Shown piece by piece: positions 9,601 through 17,800 of a stretch of DNA of 64,000 nucleotides (position 1 is its first letter; each line of letters starts with the position of its first letter). The DNA lies in contig VAUL01000002.1 in assembly GCA_005774545.1 (NCBI GenBank), positions 124,001-188,000 of the forward strand, in the 5' to 3' direction. A program made the position numbers and the translations under genes. The notes under the pieces were generated by a model, which was not told the origin of the DNA, searched no databases, and was given only the letters and a program-made list of their open reading frames with translations. The stretch is from Deltaproteobacteria bacterium (GTDB lineage Bacteria > Desulfobacterota > Desulfuromonadia > Desulfuromonadales > BM103).

Positions 9601-10765
9601 GACCTGGAGCGACGACGGCAATTTCGCCAACGATACCGACACCACGATTGCCTCGAACGACGGCACCTACAACAACGGTCTGGGCGTCACCTCCGACGGC
9701 GGCGGCAGCCAGCTCAATCCGAAGGGGCGGGGGATCTACATTATCGAACTCGCCAGGATCGTCAGTTCCACCGGCGCCGGCGGGGCGACAGCCTACTCTC
9801 TCGACGCATCGCAGGCCGGTTCTTTGGTAAAGGCATTCACCTCCGCCACAGTTGCCGGTATGAATTTTTCCATCCCTTCAGATTTAATAGTACTTGACTG
9901 GGATCGGGATGGGTTCAGCGACCGGGTCTACGCCGGCGATACCGGCGGCCAACTGTGGGCGTTCGACCTGACCGACAAGGACGAGGCGACCGGCAACGAC
10001 AAGAACCAGTGGGCGGCGCGGATGATCTTCAACGCCAACCCCGGTTCGGACGGCACGGTCGGCAGGAAATTCTTCTACCGCCCCGATGTCGGCAGGGACG
10101 GCGACCTGCCGTTGCTCTTCATCGGCAGCGGCGACCGCGAACACCCCTTGAACCGCGCGGTCAAGGACCGGCTCTACATGATCAGGGACCGGGGGCAGAC
10201 CACCGCGGCCAAGGAGGGGAACCTCAAGGACCTGACGGCAAACGAACTGCAAAACAGTTCGGATCCGCAGGTGGTCAGCACGATCCTGTCGGAACTGGCG
10301 AGCGATACGAATTACGGCTGGTATGTCCGGCTGGAGGGGAGCGGCGAGAAGATGCTCGCCGATCCGGTGCTCTTCTTCGGTGACGCGCTCTTCACCACTT
10401 ACAAGCCGCTGCCGCCGATTCTCGACACCTGCGAAGTCGGCAACCTCGGTGTCGCCCAGCTCTATCAGATGGACTACGAGAACGCCACGGCCGTGGTCAA
10501 TTACGACCGGGGGAACGACTCCAATTACGAGAGCCTTGCCGAAGACAGTCTGGCGAAAGGCAAGGACGGCGCGGTCCTGATGAAGACCGACCGGGTGGTC
10601 ACGCTCGGCGAAGGGATCCCGTCGGGGATCGTCGTTTTGATTGACAAAAAAGGCAAAATCAGTCTGAAAGTTGCTGCTAGTGGAAAAGTAACTGATATTA
10701 AACCAGGAAGCTTAGGTAAACTTGGATTTCCAATTTACTGGACGGAAACCATACTGGACCGGTAG
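6653..10765 (+). CDS. pilY1: PilY1-like type IV pilus tip adhesin/assembly protein
   Basis: 1370 residues with a signal peptide (cleavage likely after SAFA). The N-terminal half is von Willebrand A-like: NILLIIDTSQA at about residues 55-65 corresponds to the MIDAS strand, but the second serine of DxSxS is alanine, and IILLTNGLPNKD follows later. The C-terminal half is the PilY1 beta-propeller, with VGVNDGMLHAFN and an EF-hand-like calcium loop, D1082-x-D1084-x-D1086-G-x-x-D1090, in DWDRDGFSD. In characterised PilY1 proteins this loop binds calcium and controls pilus extension and retraction. It is preceded by a good SD (GAGGAG). Most of the gene is very GC-rich (8041-8100: 39 of 60), but the last 120 bases are AT-rich. 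Confidence 0.93.
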   Translation: MNPLRPVLSLPALLAGLLFAVLLSTSAFAASLPPDDYLGDAAIYTGVPGERPKPNILLIIDTSQATLSPAPGKRYNPADPEYNTGTYVANRIYYSDQQGDFTPSKALGGNSPVLVSGVSCVVKDGTGATVLDVKATLSTYGTYSGSGAVEAPNLSNTGACDTAPNGAVYATGHYLNYTTAAATSPATGTCDGRTVVIKLGVWPGGGASPKPKKYKLISNIVGSSVAAQQPGVGADWEKYWTLLAKTDTTAITHEVNAAGQFVAGYTGRDGWKVGLLSLDPVLKITCVTSGAVRAKPIGYWSWDLYTEQTSATPQTQRQSFYDALVPVIQGASSSVNFGFVTYNPNNQGAVIGKDILSPTAPASEVQALIDKLPKMSTCSRGTGASWNVWTCPDTIASGPNRPQSEALYDAGYYFKATYKKTDGSAPNKQSINLTSQVPNPNLCGYNHIILLTNGLPNKDSGTPNLGDWDGDNYGDETVYGLGTHLLDDVAAYLQNQADVNGDGKTGDVTTHVVLAFQAEDTLLRNTARVGGGEFYNVFDTQGLSNALLNILANIVKEADTAFVAPVVPASSTNRTRSGERVYLGLFKPQTNATWQGNLKKYKLSSENDLLDVHGKRATNAAGDFIYSQSFWGTGTVDVNGVATTVIRAAEGDRNVVPDTYSPSYDANGNPLSFDPDGGDGGIVNAGGVGGSLLARDPSTRKIFTVVGNSKVYLRTKAANGAVSYGLTPTQLGFEAAETLKRSQLIDFLYGYDSYGTTYAVEGQAVDKRKWMLGDILHSKPLVRSYWKYKEEQESTCYDESNPGSMYDAATGYAKFNSTVIYVGVNDGMLHAFNDCNGSELWAFVPPILLDKLKNLPDGTHEFYADSSPSTYVYDANENGNIEGNDKVILVFGLRRGGGHAYLTPNTSRGAYYMLDVTDPRNPQYLGEISSNNAGLGEMGETWSQPVIRWVKDGTIAKLAMFVGAGYDNNEDRRWGATQSFPVSTWSDDGNFANDTDTTIASNDGTYNNGLGVTSDGGGSQLNPKGRGIYIIELARIVSSTGAGGATAYSLDASQAGSLVKAFTSATVAGMNFSIPSDLIVLDWDRDGFSDRVYAGDTGGQLWAFDLTDKDEATGNDKNQWAARMIFNANPGSDGTVGRKFFYRPDVGRDGDLPLLFIGSGDREHPLNRAVKDRLYMIRDRGQTTAAKEGNLKDLTANELQNSSDPQVVSTILSELASDTNYGWYVRLEGSGEKMLADPVLFFGDALFTTYKPLPPILDTCEVGNLGVAQLYQMDYENATAVVNYDRGNDSNYESLAEDSLAKGKDGAVLMKTDRVVTLGEGIPSGIVVLIDKKGKISLKVAASGKVTDIKPGSLGKLGFPIYWTETILDR

Positions 10766-10777
10766 GCTGGTAAGCTC

Positions 10778-11662
10778 ATGAATAGCACCCTGTCGGGATG
10801 GATGCTGGCTTGTAGCTGTGTGCTCCTGGGGCTGCTGACCGCCTGCGGCGATGCGCCGGGCGAGAAGCCGCGCGCCGGTCAGGGCCCCGTAGTTCAAGGC
10901 AGTGCCCGGATCATCCCCGAGCAGCCGACATCCGGCGACTGCCTGAACGCCATCGTCACCGGCAGCGGCGGCGGTGCCTACCAATGGTTCGTCAACGACC
11001 AGCCGCTGCCGGCCAATAACGAAGCGAGACTCTGCGGCGATTTCTTCAAGCGCGGCGATCGTGTGTCGGTGAAGATCGGTTCCGGTTCCCCGACGTCGGT
11101 CACCATCGGCAACAGCCCGCCGCGGGTCAGCGAAGTAGCAGTGTCCCCCCGGGAATGGCGCAGCGGGATGGCGATCGAAATCGTGCCCACGACCGAGGAT
11201 GCCGATGGTGATCCGGTCGAGCTGCGCTACCAGTGGTCGATCAACGGCGAGCTCGATCCGTTTCTGACCGACCCGGTTTTGCCGGCCGAGCGCAACCGCC
11301 GCGGCGACCGCATCGAGGTGCTGGTCACCCCGCATGACGGCCGGGAGGCGGGCGAGTCCTACCGCGCGTTCGTACAGGCGGTCGCCGGCTCGGCGCCGAA
11401 AATCGTTTCGCAGCCGCCTGCCAGCTTCGAGGCGCTCTCCTACACCTATCAGGTCAAGGCCGAAGACCCGGACAACGACCCGCTGATCTTTGCCCTCGAC
11501 ACCCCCCCGCAGGGGATGACCATCGATTCCGCCACCGGCCTGGTGTCCTGGCCGCTGACCGGGGTTCAGCCGGGGAAGTACGAGGTGCGGATCGTGGTGC
11601 GCGACCCGGAAGGCGGGGAGGACCGCCAGGAGTATGCAATAACGCTGGGGGCGCCGAAGTAA
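10778..11662 (+). CDS. Lipoprotein with Ig/cadherin-like domains, downstream of pilY1
   Basis: 294 residues. The N-terminal helix ends in lipobox LLTAC, so C23 would be lipidated. An Ig-like stretch rich in paired motifs (YQWFVNDQPL at about residue 68 and YQWSINGELD at about residue 150) is followed by a C-terminal dystroglycan/cadherin-like module (AEDPDNDPLIFALDTPPQGM ... WPLTG). It starts 12 bases after pilY1 and is almost certainly co-transcribed. Two repeated modules with Asp-rich turns suggest an extracellular binding or scaffolding role, perhaps holding PilY1 or pilus components at the outer membrane. That is inference; no enzymatic motif is visible. Confidence 0.8.
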   Translation: MNSTLSGWMLACSCVLLGLLTACGDAPGEKPRAGQGPVVQGSARIIPEQPTSGDCLNAIVTGSGGGAYQWFVNDQPLPANNEARLCGDFFKRGDRVSVKIGSGSPTSVTIGNSPPRVSEVAVSPREWRSGMAIEIVPTTEDADGDPVELRYQWSINGELDPFLTDPVLPAERNRRGDRIEVLVTPHDGREAGESYRAFVQAVAGSAPKIVSQPPASFEALSYTYQVKAEDPDNDPLIFALDTPPQGMTIDSATGLVSWPLTGVQPGKYEVRIVVRDPEGGEDRQEYAITLGAPK

Positions 11663-11688
11663 GGGCGCCTTCCCGGGATGAACTTGTC

Positions 11689-11712
11689 AACGGGCCGGCT
11701 TGCCGGCCCGTT
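11689..11712 (+). terminator. Hairpin ending the pilus operon
   Basis: AACGGGCCGGC and GCCGGCCCGTT form an 11-base-pair stem around TT. No good T-run follows, so it may be a weak or Rho-assisted terminator. Confidence 0.5.
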
Positions 11713-11735
11713 GGCGTTTGGCGGGCGAATTTTGC

Positions 11736-11764
11736 TTGCCTTGCTGGCGCAAGCCTGCTAAGAA
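11736..11764 (+). promoter_or_regulatory. Possible promoter of the giant secreted protein gene
   Basis: TTGCCT and TAAGAA with 17-base spacing. The -10 element is poor, so the call is tentative. Confidence 0.3.
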
Positions 11765-11830
11765 TCGTCTAATTTATTTGGTCCGCATCGTTGCGGGCCG
11801 GTTTGCGGCCTTTGGCCAGGAGGGATTGTC

Positions 11831-14800
11831 ATGTTGCGTCGTTTGCCCCGTCACGGGGTCTCCCGCCTTTTTTTCGCCGCCATCCTGATTGCCTTTCTGC
11901 TTGCAATGCCCGGCATGTTCCCCGCACGGGCCGCGACATCGTTCGAGGCTCATCCCCTCGGTGATTTCGACGATATTGCAGTCATCGAGGTCTCGGGCAA
12001 TTTCGATGCCGTCGATGCCTACGGTCGCCCCAACCTCGAGCCCAGACGGGTCCTCGCCAGGGAATTCTACCGCAGCCACGGCGACGATTACGATTTTCTG
12101 GTCATCTTCACCAATTTCGATGTCCGCATGCCGTCGCCGCAGGCCCTGGCCTTCTTTGCCCCGGCTAAAAACGATGTGCAGGGGATCGGCCTCTCCCTGT
12201 ATGACCTGACGCAGACCTATTCGCCGGACGGAGCACCCCTGACGCGCCTGGAGGGGACGATCGACATGGGCAGTCTTGCCGGTCAGGTACTGGAACCTGC
12301 CGATCCGGAGTTCGACGACACCTTGCGAACGCTGACCCACGAGCTGCTGCACCGCTGGGGGGCCTACCTGCACTTTCTGGATGGCGGCGACCGGAGCGGC
12401 GCTCTGCTCGGCCGCGACGGTGCTCACTGGAGTTTCCTTCTCGACAGTGGCGGCTCGACGCTCTACGGCAACCGCTGGCGCGACAACGGCGACGGCACCT
12501 TTACCAGCCTCCCCCCGGCGGAGGGGCGTGCCGGCGAGAGCATCGGCCGGATCTTCAGCCCGCTGGAGCTTTACCTGATGGGTCTGATCGGCAAGGAGCG
12601 GGTGCCGCCCCTGCGCCTGATCGAGGCGCCGGGACTCGATCCGACGCAGCTCCCGCAGGCCGGGATCACCATTCCGGGCACCTTGCGCCCGGTGACCATC
12701 GACGAGATCATCGCCGCCGAGGGGGAGCGCGTCCCGGCCGCAGGCGATGCCCGCAAGGCCTTTCGCATGGCGTTCATCTATGCCGTCGTCCCCGGCAGCT
12801 GGAGTGCGGAAGATCCCCGCGCGCGCGGGGAACTGGCCGCCATCGGGCGTCTGCGGGCGGAATGGGAGAAGCGGTTCTCGATTCTCACCGACGGCGCCGG
12901 GATGATGTCCACCCGCCTGGCCGACGACATCCCTGCCGCCGTCAATCCATCCCTGTCGGTCGCCCCCTCCCTCCCGGCGGCGTCCCCGGATGTCGGCCGG
13001 GGGATCGACTGGCTGGTCAGCACCCAGGCGCCGGACGGCGCCTGGCGGGCTCCCGGCGGTACCGTCGTGCGCGACACGGCGGCGGCGGTCAGGGCGCTCC
13101 GGCTCTTCCCCGACGGGTTGACCGCGGCGGCTCGCGGTCTTGACTGGCTGAAAAGTGCACGGCCGGAAAACAACGACGATCTGGCGCGGGTTCTGCTCGC
13201 CGGCGATGCCGCCGCGGCAGGCACCCTCAAGGCGCTGCAGAATGCCGACGGCGGCTGGGGAAGTGCCGCCGGCTTTTTCAGCGCATCCCTCGACACGGCG
13301 CTGGCATTGCACGCCCTCGGTTCAAGTCCGGGCGCCGGCGCAGTTTTCTCGCCGGCAATCGACTGGCTGCACGCCGCTCAGGCTCCTGAAGGCGGCTGGG
13401 GTGCCGCGCCTGCCGGCAGCATGGTGCTGCCGACGGCCGAGGCGCTGTCGGCTCTCAACGGCTTCCGCCGTGACTATCCGCTCGAACCGGTGATAAGCGA
13501 CGGTCTCGACTGGCTCGCTAGCCAACGCAATGCCGACGGCGGGTTCGGGGTCGGCACATCCACCGTCGGCGAAACCGCCGCCGCCCTGCATGCCCTCAAG
13601 GCGGCAGGAGGCGCTCCCGCCGCAACGGATGGGGCGACCGATTGGCTGCTGGCCCGGCAGTCCGGAGACGGCAGCTGGAATGGCAGCGTCTTCCAGACCG
13701 CGGCCGCCGTCGAAGCGCTGCATGCCGGATTGATCGCTCCCGACCTGGCGGTGACCGCCGCCGATATCGCCTGTTTGCCGGCAACGGTTGCGACCCTGCC
13801 GGCAGAGGTTTCGGTAACTGTCGCACTTCGCAATCTCGGCCGTAGCGACGTCCCCCGCGCGGATCTCTCCCTCTATGACGGCGATCCCGCCTTCGGACGG
13901 CTGCTCGGCATGCAATCAGTCGCTGTGGCTGGTCCTGGCAACTCGTCGGTCAGTTTCCCGCTCACGGTCGAGGCCGCAGGCCTTCACGAATTGCATGTCG
14001 TCGTCGACGGGGAAAATCTGGTTGCCGAGGCCAACGAATGGAACAATGCAGCAAGGCAGATCCTGCCGGCCGCGCTGTCACCGCCGCCGGTCGGTTTCGC
14101 TTCCGACGCTTCGATGCCGGCCGAAGCGTCGGGGGCGGTTCCTGTGGTGGTTCGTCTGGACTATCCGTGGCCGGAACCGATCTCGGTCGGTTATACGATC
14201 AAGGCCGGTACGGCCCTGCCGGCGCTTGATTATCTCCCGGAGTCAGGACGCCTCGATTTTGCCCCGGGTGAAACGGTCGGAACCATCCTGCTGACCGTTC
14301 TTGACGATCGGGTTGCCGAGCACGACGAAACCGTGCTGATCGAACTGGCCGCTCCGACCCGGGGGGACTTGGCGATCGCCAGCCATCTCCTCACCATCCG
14401 CGACGATGAAGCTCCGGCCCTGGTTGTCAGCTCCCCGTCGGCCGGGGCGGTCGGCGTGGACCGTCCCCGGCTGCTCTATACGACAACCGGCCGCACCCTG
14501 AGCGTGAAGGTCGACGGCATGCCTGTCGCCAAAAGTTCCGGAGACCTCCTCGACCGGCTGTCTGACGGGCCTCACCTCGTCGAGGTCGCCGCCATCAACA
14601 GCTTCGGAGTGACGACCACCGCTGAGGTCGCCTTCATCGTCGATACGGCGCTGCCGGTAGTGACCCTGCGCGCGCCGTTGCCCGGTGCCGTGACCGGCCC
14701 GGTTTCCCGGCTTGACTATGTCGTAACCTCGGCGGCCAGAGTCGAAGTCCGGCTGGATGGGGCGCCGATAGCCGGTGCGGCGGGGACGATGCTCGGCCCG

Positions 14801-17800
14801 CTGACGGACGGTAGTCACACCTTGACGGTGGATGCCTGGAATGCCGTCGGGACCAAAAGTTCGACCCGGGCGGTCTTCCAGGTCGATGCCCGTCCCCCGG
14901 GAGTCGAGATTCTCTCCCCGAGCAACGGCTACACCCGCCAAAGCCGGCCGGTGGTGTCGTGGCACAGCGATGAAGCTGGCCAGACCACGGTCTGGCTCGA
15001 CGGCGTCGAAACGGCTGCGGCTTCGGGAGCGGCCGCCGGGCCGCTCAGCGATGGTGTTCATCATCTGCGGGTTGCCGTGACCGATGCGGTCGGCAACACC
15101 GGGGCCGCCCAAGTGTCCTTTGCCGTGTCGACCGGTGCCGAGCCGCCATGCCGGGTAACCGCAGGGTGGCCGCGGGAGATTGCGGGAAGCTACGGCGGAA
15201 TGGCCGTGGATCGGGCGGGGAACGCCTACCTGCTGGCCAGGAAGGCCGCGCGGGAATTCGACATCGTCAAGTTCGACCCCGCAGGAAACGAACTCTGGCG
15301 CGTGACCAGGTCGAGCTATTTCAATATCTGGGGGGGCAACTGGGTCGATATCGAGCCTCAGGGGCTGGCCGTCGATTCCCATGGAAATATTTACGTTGTG
15401 GGGTGGGGCTATTACGTTTCGCGCTACTACAGTGTTCTGGCCAGGTATGACGCCAATGGCACCCCTCTCAATCATGTGCTGCTGGATACCGGGATGCTGT
15501 ACGGCAACGTGCGGATCCAGTCGGTGCACATCGACGACAGCGATCAGGTCTACATCGCGGGTGATACCGACAACGATCTGTTCGGTCCCGTCCGGTCGGA
15601 CCCCGCGACCATGTTCGTTGCCAAATACGACAGCCAGTTCCGTTGGCTGCATGGCAAATGCTATGGCAAACCCGGTGATCCGGGCAGTTTCCGGTTCGTC
15701 TCCCGGGATGCCATGACGGTGGATGCTTCCGGGCAGGTCCTGATCACCGGCGTCAGCGGCGACGGGCGTCTGCTGGTCTGGAAACTGGCTGCGGATCTGA
15801 ACAGAACCGGCGTCGAAGCTTCGGGCGATTACGGTACGAACGGTGCTGATGTCGCGTCCGATCCATTCGGCAACATTTACGTGGCCGGCGGTGGCCCGGA
15901 TGGCGGTTCTGTCTGGAAATTTGCCGCCGACGGCCGCTTAATCGCCGCCCGGGCGGGAGATCCTTCGGGGTGTGTGGCCTCGGTTGCCGTTGACCGCAGC
16001 GGCGGCGTTATGGTTCTCGATTGCGCGGGGAACGTCGCGCGCCTCGACGAGGATCTCAATGAAATCTGGTCGGCGCCTACCGATGCACGGCTGGCTTCGA
16101 AGCTCGAAGTCACAGTCGACGGTGCACTCTATCTGGCTGGCGGCGACTTTGCCGAGGGCAATACCGTAATCGCCGGACTCGCCGATCCGCGCCGGTCGGG
16201 GTTCGCTTTCGACCAGCCGGTGTTTTATGCCAATGGGGCCGTTGTTGTGCTGAGCGGCCGAGTCGACCCGGACGGCAAAGTCGTTCTGGCAGAGGGGGCG
16301 GGCACGCTGGTCGACTACCGCTATGAAGAGGATGCCCGCCGCTGGCAGATGGCCGTCACCGGGCTCGCCGAGGGGGAAACGCGGCTGCATGTCACCGTCA
16401 CCGGCAGCGACGGACTGGAGCTGACCTACGCAACCCGCGTTGTCGTTGATACGCAGCCGCCGAGGGTGGTCATCACCGCGCCGGTCGACGGCAGTGCGTG
16501 GGTCGAACGACCGCTTCTCTCCTATGAGGCCGACGACGGAGATGTCAGGGTCTACGTCAACGGGAACGAGAGCCGCAAGCGCACCGGCTCAAGGCTCGAC
16601 AGCCTGCGTTCGGGGAGCAACCGCATCCGGGTGGAGGCCGTCGACCGGGCGGGCAACGTCGGTTTCGCCGAGGCAATGATCACTGCCACGGCCGCGGCCG
16701 TCGGTGACAATCCGTTCGAGCTCGGGCAAGTGCAGCGATCGGGGATGGCTGGCGATCAACTGCTGGTCGATGCGGGGACGGATGCCGCCGGCAACCTCTA
16801 TCTCCTCGGCAATACACCCCGCCTGGTCTCCGGTTATGCCGACGGCACGCGCGACCTGCTCGTTGCCAAATACAACCCGGCCGGGGCGCTGGTCGCAACC
16901 TGGCGGTTCGGCGACGATGCCGACGACGACGGCGCCGCATTGGTTGTCACCGCGGCCGGTGGATTCGTAATCGCCAGCAACGTCTCCCGTTACAGCCAGC
17001 AGGCCGGGATGGTCGTTGATGCCGTGGCCGTCGCCGCCTACGATGCCGGCGGAACGCTGCTCTGGCGGGATGAACTCGATTCCGGTGCCGTCGACCGGCT
17101 CGACGGCCTTGCCATCGACGCCGCCGGGAATCTCTATGCCGCCGGCACGACGTGGGGCCGTCTCAACAACAAACGCTACGGTGGCAGCGGTGACGGGTTT
17201 CTCCTCAAATACACCCCTCAGGGGAGCCGCGTCTGGACGGTGCTCTCGAATGAGCCGACCGGCGACACCCTGCGGGACGTCAAGGTGGCCGGTGACGGTT
17301 TCCTCTATGCCACCGGCCGTGTCAGCGACGCCGGCGAGATGAGCCTGGTCAAATTCGACCTGAACGGTGCCCGGCAGTGGCAGCAAAGTTACCGGCTTGC
17401 CGGCCATGGTCTGGTCGGCAGGACGCTGGAGGTCGGGCCGGACGGCAGCATTTACGTCCTCTCGGATACCGGTTGCACGGAGCATTACCTGATTACCAAA
17501 CACGACCGCCAGGGGGCCGTCGTGCGGGAGGCGCTGGAATCGGCCCCGTCGCTGCAGGGGCTGGATCTGGCCATCGACGCCGCTTCCGACGTCTATGTGA
17601 CCGGCTGGAGCGACGACCCCGACGGGCGCGGCTGGGCCCTTGACGACAACCGCAGTTTCGGCGACGAGGATATCTTTGTCGCCAAGCATGCCGGCGGCGA
17701 CCTCCTCCGGCGCTGGACGCGGCAGTTCGGCGATGCCGTCAGCCAGCAGGGCGGAGTACTCATCTTCTCCCGGCTGACCGGGCGGGGTTATCTGGCCGGC

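Noticed and set aside
12990-13735. Active terpene cyclase or thioester domain in the giant protein
   Set aside because: No DxDD, DCTAE-like or CGEQ motif is visible in the toroid repeats.
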